64,000 nt of DNA. Source: Pseudanabaena minima (GTDB lineage Bacteria; Cyanobacteriota; Cyanobacteriia; Pseudanabaenales; Pseudanabaenaceae). Made by a program: the position numbers and the translations under genes. The stretch lies in the NCBI RefSeq assembly GCF_051131155.1, contig NZ_CP159508.1, positions 4,836,001 through 4,900,000 on the forward strand. Reading direction: 5' to 3'. The notes under the pieces were generated by a model. The model was not told the DNA's origin and did not search any database. It saw only the letters and a list, made by a program, of their open reading frames with translations. Each line of letters begins with the position of its first letter. The stretch's first letter is position 1. Shown here piece by piece: positions 1 to 8,054 of the stretch.

Positions 1-1
1 T

Positions 2-1306
2 GCGCTTCTGAGTCAGCAAGCGGAATCCAAAGGAATTGGATTAGATTTCCAGATTGATCCGCAAACACCTGCCTATATTCTTGGTGATCCCATCAGGTTA
101 CGGCAAATTTTGCTAAATTTAGCAAATAATGCGGTCAAATTTACTCATCAAGGGGCAGTAAGACTTGCTGTATCTGTATCTCCAGCCCTTTCTTCACAGA
201 ACGAGAAAGAAGTGACATTACTTTTTGAGGTACAGGACTCAGGAATCGGACTTTCTCCAGAACAATTGCTTAAGCTATTTCAACCTTTTACCCAAGCCTC
301 GATCGCAACAGCTCGTCATTATGGGGGCACAGGTTTAGGGCTAGTGATTTGCCAAAAACTTGTACAGATGATGGGAGGGAGAATTTGGGCGGAAAGTTCT
401 CTAGGTAATGGCTCTAGCTTTTTCTTTGTTTTGCCAGTCTCAGTTACCGATGAACGTCCTCAATCGATGACTCCCTTGGAGGGGAGAACGATGTTGCGCT
501 ATGCTAAGCCCGTTAGTTCTGAGCTAGCGACTCAACTACCTCTAAATATTTTGGTTGCCGAGGATAATTTGATCAACCAAGAAATGGTTTTAGCAATGCT
601 CAGTAAAATGGGTTATGCACCTGTAATTGTCAACGATGGTATTGAAGCTCTAGAAGCAATTAAAAGTAGTACATTTAATATTGTGTTCTTAGATGTGCAA
701 ATGCCACGTTTGAATGGACTGGAAACGGCTACCTATATTGTGGAGGACTGGGCAAAACTATCAACTAATCCATCACGTCCGATTCTAATTGCGATGACAG
801 CTAGTGCTATGCAAGGTGATCGCGAAATGTGTTTAGAAGCAGGAATGGACGATTATATCAGTAAGCCAGTTTCTTTTGAAACTTTACAAAGAATCATTGA
901 GCGTTGGGGTAATCTTCCTAAAGGAATTGAAGTCCAACAATCTACACCGCAATCAAATAACGACTTTGATGATCATGCGCTTCAGGAAATTGAGAAGGTT
1001 TCCTTAAATTTGCCAAAACGGATGATCAATATATTCTTATACGAAGAATGTCCAGTTCTCTTAGCAAAGTTGCATCAAGCTATCTTAGATCAAGATGCTT
1101 CGCAAATAGAATATGTGGCACATACCTTAAAGGGAAGTAGTAGAATGCTTGGAGCTAAAGCTTTCTCTGAAATTTGTTTTGCATTGGAAGTTGCTGGGCG
1201 TAATCATCAATTAGATGGTAGCGATCGCTTAGTTGCCGAGATTGATCAAAGTTTTCCTTTAGTTGTTGCTTATCTAGAGGATTATCTGGCTAAGAATTCT
1301 TCATGA
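2..1306 (+). CDS. Hybrid sensor histidine kinase, C-terminal part (HATPase-REC-HPt), cut by window edge
   Basis: The frame is open from base 2, so the true start lies upstream of the window. Visible order: HATPase_c (N-box LNLANNAVKFT around visible residues 36-46, then DSGIGL and a GGTGLGL G-box), a receiver domain (acidic EDN, phospho-acceptor in FLDVQMP, lysine in SKP), and a C-terminal HPt domain with the phosphorylatable His in AHTLKGSS. This is the usual layout of a multistep phosphorelay kinase. The sensor and HisKA domains are outside the window. It lies 89 bases upstream of another kinase in the same direction and probably belongs to the same signalling cluster. Function of the module is family knowledge; the signal sensed is unknown. 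Confidence 0.93.
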   Translation, partial: ALLSQQAESKGIGLDFQIDPQTPAYILGDPIRLRQILLNLANNAVKFTHQGAVRLAVSVSPALSSQNEKEVTLLFEVQDSGIGLSPEQLLKLFQPFTQASIATARHYGGTGLGLVICQKLVQMMGGRIWAESSLGNGSSFFFVLPVSVTDERPQSMTPLEGRTMLRYAKPVSSELATQLPLNILVAEDNLINQEMVLAMLSKMGYAPVIVNDGIEALEAIKSSTFNIVFLDVQMPRLNGLETATYIVEDWAKLSTNPSRPILIAMTASAMQGDREMCLEAGMDDYISKPVSFETLQRIIERWGNLPKGIEVQQSTPQSNNDFDDHALQEIEKVSLNLPKRMINIFLYEECPVLLAKLHQAILDQDASQIEYVAHTLKGSSRMLGAKAFSEICFALEVAGRNHQLDGSDRLVAEIDQSFPLVVAYLEDYLAKNSS

Positions 1307-1395
1307 TAGTTAGCACAAAGCATCGCCCATGATGCTTTCTAGATCAGAAATTAAAAAATTATTGTTTAGGTCTTCAGGTTGTTTAAAGTAAAGCG

Positions 1396-2535
1396 ATGAA
1401 AAATATATTTTCAATTTTAGTTGTTGATGACGAGCCTAATAATTTTGATGTAATTGAGGCTCTCCTGAGCGAATATAACTACGAATTACATTATGCGGCT
1501 AATGGTAAAAGTGCGATCGCTAGTCTTACCGCATTTCAGCCCGATCTGATTTTGCTGGATGTGATGATGCCAGAAATGGATGGCATTGAGGTCTGTAAAT
1601 GGATTAAAGCCAGCGAGTTATGGCAAACTGTGCCGATCATTATGGTGACAGCGTTAAGCTCTAAGACTGATATGGCTAATTGCCTGAATGCTGGAGCCGA
1701 TGATTTTATTAGTAAGCCAATTAATAGTATTGAACTGCGCGCACGGGTGCATTCAATGCTGAGAATCAAGCAACAATATGACAATATCCAAACTCTATCC
1801 CATATCCAAGCCAACACGATTAATATTCTGGAAAGCACTCTCAATGAATTGCGTGGTACGTTAGCGACAAGAATGTCCCATGAGCTAAATACACCCCTCA
1901 ATGGCATTATTGGCACGATCTCCATGCTGAAAGAAGATATCGAAAGTATGGATATTGCCGAAATCCACGAAATGCTGGGTTGGGCTGACGAATCAGCAAG
2001 GCGTTTAGAAAGTTTAACCAAAAAGTTTTTGATCTACTTAGAACTTGAAGTTTCTCCTAGTCGGCAAGAGTCATTTAAAGTAGCGCATACTAAATTCTCT
2101 AGGGATATGATGGAATCTTCGCTAAAATCTTATGTTAAAGATCTTAAACGTAGTGATGATCTCCAATTTGACCTTGAGGAAGCAGAGATTGCCCTATCGG
2201 ATCGCTACCTTTTGACGATTCTCCATGAGTTGATTGATAATGCGGTGAAGTTCTCCACAGCAGGGACAATGATCAAAATTAGTAGTCAAGTGGTAGAAAA
2301 CATGTTTAATTTGTCAGTAAAAGATTTAGGTCGGGGCATGACCGAGGAGCAAATTAATCGTATTGATGCCTTTGTGCAGTTTGAGCGTAAAACCTATGAA
2401 CAACAAGGCATTGGCTTGGGCTTAAGAGTTGTCAAAAAAATCGTTGAACTCGCTGGGGGCAATTTTTCCATTACTAGCATTTATCAACAGGAGTCAACAG
2501 TAAATATTGCATTACCTCTCTATCCAAGGTTATAG
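1396..2535 (+). CDS. Response regulator-histidine kinase (REC-HisKA-HATPase)
   Basis: 379 aa, ATG start. The N-terminal receiver domain (residues about 5-125) has the DDEPNN acidic patch, the phospho-acceptor D55 in LLDVMMP and the lysine in SKP. A short coiled linker leads to HisKA with the H-box MSHELNTPLNG (H162), and HATPase_c has the N-box ELIDNAVKFS and G-boxes DLGRGM and GIGLGL. It is a REC-first kinase, so it can be both target and source of phosphate. The next gene starts 2 bases after its stop, which implies co-transcription and probably translational coupling. Its receiver resembles that of the gene at 6268 closely, consistent with paralogy inside the cluster. Confidence 0.93.
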   Translation: MKNIFSILVVDDEPNNFDVIEALLSEYNYELHYAANGKSAIASLTAFQPDLILLDVMMPEMDGIEVCKWIKASELWQTVPIIMVTALSSKTDMANCLNAGADDFISKPINSIELRARVHSMLRIKQQYDNIQTLSHIQANTINILESTLNELRGTLATRMSHELNTPLNGIIGTISMLKEDIESMDIAEIHEMLGWADESARRLESLTKKFLIYLELEVSPSRQESFKVAHTKFSRDMMESSLKSYVKDLKRSDDLQFDLEEAEIALSDRYLLTILHELIDNAVKFSTAGTMIKISSQVVENMFNLSVKDLGRGMTEEQINRIDAFVQFERKTYEQQGIGLGLRVVKKIVELAGGNFSITSIYQQESTVNIALPLYPRL

Positions 2536-2537
2536 CC

Positions 2538-5500
2538 TTGCGCCTTTCTGAAAACACCCTTCATAAACTTATGTTTACTTTTGCCGATCCCTTTGCCCAT
2601 CTATCGCTAACGTCCATAATCACTCTCGACCCTCCTGTTGTGGAGCCTGAGATGACGGTGATGGAAACGATCTCGAAAATGCATAGAGAGAAAGTAGACT
2701 ATTTGCTAGTGGTCGAAAGGGGGCATCTGTTGGGCATTTTCACCCGTCGAGATGTCGTCAGACTGATCGTCCAACAACAGCCCCTGCATAATTTAATGAT
2801 CAGAGAAGTGATGACTTCTCCCGTAGTTAACTTGCAAGAGTCAGCTTTTAGGGATGCGTTGGCGGCAAATAATTTATTGCAAAAATATCAAATTAGTCAG
2901 TTGCCAATTGTTGATGCCAGCGATCGCCTTGTGGGGGTAGTAACTTCCGAAAGTTTGCAACAATATGAGGCTAGCCAACAGGCGATTGCAAGCTGTTTGC
3001 AGTTAATGCAAGAGTTAACCTCTTTTAAAATTGGACTTGACCAAGCGGCACTCGTAGCAATTACCGATGTTAAAGGTGTAATTACCTATGTCAATGATCA
3101 GTTTTGCGAGGTTTCAGGCTACTCTCGTGCGGAACTGATGGGAAAGACCCATCGCCTTATTAAATCTGACTATCATCCCCCTGCCTTTTTCCAAGATCTG
3201 TGGCAAACAATCTCTAATGGTCAGGTTTGGCGAGGTGAAATTTGCAATCGCGCTAAGAATGGCAGTCTTTATTGGGTTGATAGCACTATCGTTCCTTTTA
3301 CAGACAGTCAAGGTCGAGCGCAGCATTATCTGGCGGTTCGGATTGACATCACAGCCCGTAAACTTGCCGAAGCTGCTTTAAAATCAAGTGAAAACCGTTT
3401 CCGTCGAGTTTTTGCATCTAACATTGTGGGGATGATGTTTACCGACTTTAGCGGCCAGATTACCGATGCGAACGATCGCTTTTTAGAACTGCTCGGTTAC
3501 AGTCGCGAAGACTTGATCGCCAAGCGGGTTAATTTGGAAACTATTACTCCTGCTGAATATCTGCCAAGCGACCTCCATGCACTCCAGAATCTCAAGCTTA
3601 GTCGCGTAATTGCACCTTGGGAAAAAGTCTACTATCACAAGGATGGACATCTAGTCCATGTGCTGATTGGGGTGGCGATGCTCTCTGAGAAGGATTGCGT
3701 TTGTGTGGTGGTTGATATTAGCGATCGCAAAGAAGCTGAGGCAATAATTCGCCAACAAGTAGAACGGGAAACACTTCTCCGCGAAATTACCCAAAGGATT
3801 CGTCAATCTCTTGATCTTCAGACGATCTTTGATACAGCCTGTCAAGAAGTACGCTTAGCGATTCAGTCTGATCGGGTTGGTATTTTCAAATTTGATCCTG
3901 AATCTCGTTTTGATGATGGCAAATTTATTGCCGAATCGATGGGAGAAGGTTTTGTCTCAACAATGTCAATTCCTGTCCATGATCATTGCTTTGGAGACAA
4001 ATATGCCTCCCTCTACCTTAAAGGTAGATATGCCGCTATGTCAGACATTTATCAATTACCAGATCAGTGTCATACGGATGTCCTCGCCAAGTTTCAAGTG
4101 CGAGCAAATCTGGTAATGCCTTTGTTTTATGGTGAGCAGCTATGGGGATTGCTCTGTGTCCATCAGTGCAGTTCGTCTCGTCACTGGACTCAATCAGAGA
4201 TTAACTTCACGCAGCAAATTGCGATCCAATTGGGAAACTCTCTGCAACAAGTGAGTTTATATGAAACAGTTCAAACTGAATTACAGATTCGTAGACAAGC
4301 AGAATTAAAACTGCGACAAAGAGCTGAACAGTCAAAATTACTGCAAGCAATTACTCAACGGATTCGATCCACTCTGAATCTGGATGAGATTCTCAAAGTT
4401 ACTGTGGAAGAAACTCATCAGGTCTTGAACTCAGATCGAGTGTTGGTCTGTCGAGTTTTTTCTGACAAAACAGTTGTTGTGATTGCTGAATCAGCCTCAT
4501 CTCAATGTCAGTCAATTTTAGATATTACTTTTTCTGAAGAGGTTTTTCTACAGGTAAATTACGATCACTATGTCCAAGGAAGAATATTTGTTCTCAGAGA
4601 TCGCGAAACTGAAATGCTTGATACTTCACCATATTTAGTCGAATTTCTTGAGGGAATACAAGTCAAAGCTGCACTCATTGTTCCGATCATTCAAAATGAC
4701 ACCCTCTGGGGATTGCTGATTGCTCATCAATGCGATCATCCGCGTGATTGGCAATCATGGGAGATCAATCTACTCCAACAAATTGTTAATCAGTTAGCGA
4801 TCGCTATTCAACAAGCTGATTTATTTAAACAGTTGCAGCAGGAGCTTAGGGATCGGCAACAAACACAGCAACACCTCACCGAAATCAACCAACGACTAGC
4901 AGTCTCGAATGAAGAACTTGCTCGTGCTACCCGACTCAAAGATGAATTTTTGGCTAACATGAGCCACGAACTCCGTACCCCTCTTAATGCCATTCTGGGA
5001 ATGACGGAGGGAATGCAAGAGCAAGTTTTTGGTAAAATCTCTAATGCCCAAATCAAGGCTCTCCAGACGATTGAGCGTAGTGGTTCTCACTTGCTAGAAC
5101 TGATTAATGACATTCTTGATGTCGCCAAAATCGAATCAGGACAGATTGAGCTAGAATACTCCACTATCTCTGTGGACGCTCTCTGTCAATCCAGTCTCAC
5201 CTTTATTAAACAGCAAGCTCTCAAAAAATCGATCCAACTAGAAACAAAACTGCCCACCAACTTACCTGAAATAAATGTTGATGAACGGCGTATTCGTCAG
5301 GTTTTAATTAACCTACTAAATAATGCTGTCAAATTTACGCCAGATGGTGGACATATCACCTTAGAGGTTAGCTGCCAGCCTTTCTCTGCTCAAGATGCTC
5401 CTGATTTTACTCCTGTGGATAACCCATTAGCATTAGGCTTAAATAGCTATCTCTACATTGCCATACGTGATACAGGCATTGGCATCGCTCCAGAAAATAT

Positions 5501-6164
5501 CAGTAAGCTGTTTCAACCCTTTATCCAAATTGATAGTGCACTTAATCGACAATATCAGGGAACAGGGTTGGGGCTGGCGCTAGTAAAACGGATTGTGGAA
5601 ATGCATGGCGGTAAGGTAATGCTGTCTAGTGAATTGGGTGTGGGCAGTTGTTTCACGGTGATCCTTCCCTGTGCAGAGTTAGCCTCATCACCTGTATCGG
5701 CGGCTATGGAATATCAGGCTGAAGAAATGAGCTGTGAATCTTTTCAGAGTCAGCAACCTCTTCCTCTGATTTTGCTAGTCGAAGACAACGAAGCCAATAT
5801 TATTACAATATCTAGCTACTTAACGGCTAAGGGCTATGTCATTGTTTTAGCGAATAATGGCGAGGAGGCGATCGCTTTAGCCCAGTCATCAAAACCTGAT
5901 TTAATTCTCATGGATATACAAATGCCAGTGATGGATGGATTAGAAGCAACGAGACTGATTCGCCAAATTCCTAGCCTCGATCATGTTCCCATAATTGCTA
6001 TCACAGCACTAGCCATGGAAAATGATGTAGAGCGTTGTCTTGCCGCAGGGGCTAATGATTATTTAAGTAAACCTATTAAGTTGAGGCAATTAACAAAAAT
6101 GATTCAACAATTTTTAACCCCCGATTCTTATAACTCTGTACGCTCCAACCAAGAAAGTTTTTGA
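2538..6164 (+). CDS. Hybrid histidine kinase with CBS pair, two PAS, a DXCF-type cyanobacteriochrome GAF, second GAF, HisKA, HATPase and REC
   Basis: 1208 aa from a TTG start 2 bases after the upstream stop; an ATG at codon 12 is the alternative. Domains in order: tandem CBS (about 25-145), PAS (165-275; ITDVKGVITYVND), PAS (285-400), GAF1 (420-575), GAF2 (605-755), HisKA with MSHELRTPLNA (about 800-865), HATPase_c (900-1060) and REC (1080-1195; LMDIQMPVMDG). GAF1 contains DHCF with Cys484 and a canonical CH pair, Cys511-His512, followed by VRANLV and LWGLLCVHQC, the signature of a bilin-binding cyanobacteriochrome of the DXCF class. GAF2 keeps the LWGLLIAHQC fold motif but lacks both cysteines. 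Probably a photoreceptor kinase feeding the GGDEF-EAL protein downstream. The stop codon lies inside a hairpin. Confidence 0.93.
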   Translation: MRLSENTLHKLMFTFADPFAHLSLTSIITLDPPVVEPEMTVMETISKMHREKVDYLLVVERGHLLGIFTRRDVVRLIVQQQPLHNLMIREVMTSPVVNLQESAFRDALAANNLLQKYQISQLPIVDASDRLVGVVTSESLQQYEASQQAIASCLQLMQELTSFKIGLDQAALVAITDVKGVITYVNDQFCEVSGYSRAELMGKTHRLIKSDYHPPAFFQDLWQTISNGQVWRGEICNRAKNGSLYWVDSTIVPFTDSQGRAQHYLAVRIDITARKLAEAALKSSENRFRRVFASNIVGMMFTDFSGQITDANDRFLELLGYSREDLIAKRVNLETITPAEYLPSDLHALQNLKLSRVIAPWEKVYYHKDGHLVHVLIGVAMLSEKDCVCVVVDISDRKEAEAIIRQQVERETLLREITQRIRQSLDLQTIFDTACQEVRLAIQSDRVGIFKFDPESRFDDGKFIAESMGEGFVSTMSIPVHDHCFGDKYASLYLKGRYAAMSDIYQLPDQCHTDVLAKFQVRANLVMPLFYGEQLWGLLCVHQCSSSRHWTQSEINFTQQIAIQLGNSLQQVSLYETVQTELQIRRQAELKLRQRAEQSKLLQAITQRIRSTLNLDEILKVTVEETHQVLNSDRVLVCRVFSDKTVVVIAESASSQCQSILDITFSEEVFLQVNYDHYVQGRIFVLRDRETEMLDTSPYLVEFLEGIQVKAALIVPIIQNDTLWGLLIAHQCDHPRDWQSWEINLLQQIVNQLAIAIQQADLFKQLQQELRDRQQTQQHLTEINQRLAVSNEELARATRLKDEFLANMSHELRTPLNAILGMTEGMQEQVFGKISNAQIKALQTIERSGSHLLELINDILDVAKIESGQIELEYSTISVDALCQSSLTFIKQQALKKSIQLETKLPTNLPEINVDERRIRQVLINLLNNAVKFTPDGGHITLEVSCQPFSAQDAPDFTPVDNPLALGLNSYLYIAIRDTGIGIAPENISKLFQPFIQIDSALNRQYQGTGLGLALVKRIVEMHGGKVMLSSELGVGSCFTVILPCAELASSPVSAAMEYQAEEMSCESFQSQQPLPLILLVEDNEANIITISSYLTAKGYVIVLANNGEEAIALAQSSKPDLILMDIQMPVMDGLEATRLIRQIPSLDHVPIIAITALAMENDVERCLAAGANDYLSKPIKLRQLTKMIQQFLTPDSYNSVRSNQESF

Positions 6165-6209
6165 AAGTGTTGAGAATCAACACTTTCAAAAACTTTCTTG
6201 GTTGGAGCG
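6141..6209. repeat. 69-bp near-perfect palindrome over the stop codon of the hybrid kinase gene
   Basis: Arms start CGCTCCAACCAAG and close with CTTGGTTGGAGCG; the whole 69 bases fold back with a small central loop. The TGA of the upstream gene lies inside the left arm. No T-run follows, so it could be an intergenic repeat element with terminator activity rather than a classic terminator. Confidence 0.9.
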
Positions 6210-6267
6210 TCTGATCGTTAATTGCTGTCAATCTCAACTTTTAGCTTTTATATAAATTTAATTAGCC

Positions 6268-8016
6268 ATGAAAAAACCTTCGATTTTGGTTGTTGACGAT
6301 GAACCTGATAATTTTGATGTGATTGAAACGCTGTTAAGTACCAGCGAAGACTTTGAACAGGAAACCCAAACCTATAATTTGCATTATGCTGCTAATGGTA
6401 AAGATGCGATCGCATCCCTAGAAATATTTCAACCCGATTTAATATTGCTAGATGTGATGATGCCTGATATTGATGGCATTGAAGTCTGTCGGCGCATTAA
6501 AGCCATGCCTAAATGGAGCGCAGTACCAATTATTGTGGTTACGGCGCTAACAACCAAAAAAGACCTTGCTCAGTGTTTGTTTGCGGGGGCTGATGACTTT
6601 ATCAGTAAACCTGTCAATCGCTTGGAGCTAACCGCAAGAGTGCGATCGATGATTCGCATTCACCAGCAATATCAACAATTAGCAAATTTTAATACTCAAT
6701 TAGAGGCGATGGTGCAAAATCGTACCGCCCAATTGCAAAATATGCTGTTGGAGGATGCACTCACGAAGTTGCCGAGTCGCACATTCTTAGTTCAAGAACT
6801 AAAAGAGAGATTAAAAGCGGGAGACTCATCTCTGGCTCTAGTTTATATCGACTGTGATCAGTTTAAGCTGGTGAACGGTTCCTTTGGTCATGCGGTTGGT
6901 AATCAGTTGCTGATGGCGATCGCCCAACGTTTACAGAGACATCTGCGCCCCCGAGACTTATTAGCAAGAATGGGTGGCGATGAATTTTGTTTTTTACTGC
7001 ATGGAATTGAAGAAGAGCAATCCCTTGAGCCATTTCTGCAAGAAATTCTCCAAAGTTTTGCTCAACCCTTCGCAGTGGCAAACTGTGAAATCTTTATCAC
7101 TGTCTGTATGGGAATTGCGCTGGGCAAATATAGCGATCATAAACCTGAAGAACTGTTACAAGACGCAGATACGGCAATGTATCAAGCCAAATTACGCGGT
7201 AAAGATAGTCATCAAATCTTTGATCGTCAAATGCATCTTGCCATGTATAATCGTCTGATTTTAGAGAACGATCTTCAACGAGCGTTAGAACAACAGGAGT
7301 TTATTCTTTTTTATCAACCAATCATCAAGTTACAGACTCAAAAACTAGTAGGATTTGAAGCCTTAGTAAGATGGCGACATCCTGAACGGGGGATGGTTTC
7401 ACCAGCAGAATTTATTCCTTCTATGGAGATGACGGGCTTAATCGTACCTGTGGGGATGTTGGTATTTAAGCAAGCTTGTGAGCAACTTTATGCATGGCAA
7501 CAGCAAGGCTGGACAGAACTAACCATGAGTGTCAATCTTTCAGTGCGTCAGTTTTCTTGCACGACGCTACTCGCTGATATTGATCACATCATTGCAGAAA
7601 CCCAAGTTAATCCCGCCAATATCAAATTAGAAATTACCGAAAGTGCGATTATGGACAATGCTGAATCGGCGATCGCCATCACTAAAGAATTGAGATCGCG
7701 TCAAATTCAAATTAGCATTGATGATTTTGGAACGGGGTATTCTTCTCTTGGCTATCTCCATCGTTTCCCTGTCGATAACCTCAAAATTGATCGCTCCTTT
7801 GTGAGCCAAATTCAAACTGAAAATCGCAACTATCATGTCGTTGATACGATCATTGCTCTGAGTAATCAGCTTGGCTTAGCCGTGATTGCGGAAGGAATTG
7901 AGACTAAGGAGCAGCTTGAATGGTTACAAAAAGTTGGCTGTCAGTATGGACAGGGCTACTTATTTAACAGACCTTTACCTGCCTCAGAAGTTGAGAAAAT
8001 TTATTTACAATCCTAA
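6268..8016 (+). CDS. Response regulator with GGDEF and EAL domains (cyclic-di-GMP turnover)
   Basis: 582 aa, ATG start. The receiver domain (1-130) has DDEPDN, D-acceptor in LLDVMMP and SKP. A coiled linker (about 135-160) is followed by a GGDEF domain whose catalytic motif GGDEF is intact at residues 236-240, with an RxxD product-inhibition site (RPRD) five residues before it. The EAL domain begins near 335 with intact E364-A365-L366 and later has DDFGTGYSSL and a KIDRSF stretch. All key residues for both diguanylate cyclase and phosphodiesterase activity appear present, so the direction of activity cannot be decided by inspection. It lies directly after the cyanobacteriochrome-type kinase and is its obvious phosphorylation target. 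Confidence 0.95.
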   Translation: MKKPSILVVDDEPDNFDVIETLLSTSEDFEQETQTYNLHYAANGKDAIASLEIFQPDLILLDVMMPDIDGIEVCRRIKAMPKWSAVPIIVVTALTTKKDLAQCLFAGADDFISKPVNRLELTARVRSMIRIHQQYQQLANFNTQLEAMVQNRTAQLQNMLLEDALTKLPSRTFLVQELKERLKAGDSSLALVYIDCDQFKLVNGSFGHAVGNQLLMAIAQRLQRHLRPRDLLARMGGDEFCFLLHGIEEEQSLEPFLQEILQSFAQPFAVANCEIFITVCMGIALGKYSDHKPEELLQDADTAMYQAKLRGKDSHQIFDRQMHLAMYNRLILENDLQRALEQQEFILFYQPIIKLQTQKLVGFEALVRWRHPERGMVSPAEFIPSMEMTGLIVPVGMLVFKQACEQLYAWQQQGWTELTMSVNLSVRQFSCTTLLADIDHIIAETQVNPANIKLEITESAIMDNAESAIAITKELRSRQIQISIDDFGTGYSSLGYLHRFPVDNLKIDRSFVSQIQTENRNYHVVDTIIALSNQLGLAVIAEGIETKEQLEWLQKVGCQYGQGYLFNRPLPASEVEKIYLQS

Positions 8017-8052
8017 AAAGAAGGGCGTGCTTTGCACGCCCTTCTTTTTAGG
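8012..8052. terminator. Bidirectional hairpin terminator between convergent genes
   Basis: A 41-base perfect inverted repeat with core GGGCGTGC-TTT-GCACGCCC, an A-rich left flank and T-rich right flank. It includes the TAA of the GGDEF-EAL gene and ends two bases before the stop of the convergent phosphoketolase-like gene, so it can terminate both. Confidence 0.88.
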
Positions 8053-8054
8053 AA

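Noticed and set aside
1536..2021. 161-aa frame opposite the REC-kinase gene
   Set aside because: Lies wholly inside a well-supported kinase gene with no motif of its own.
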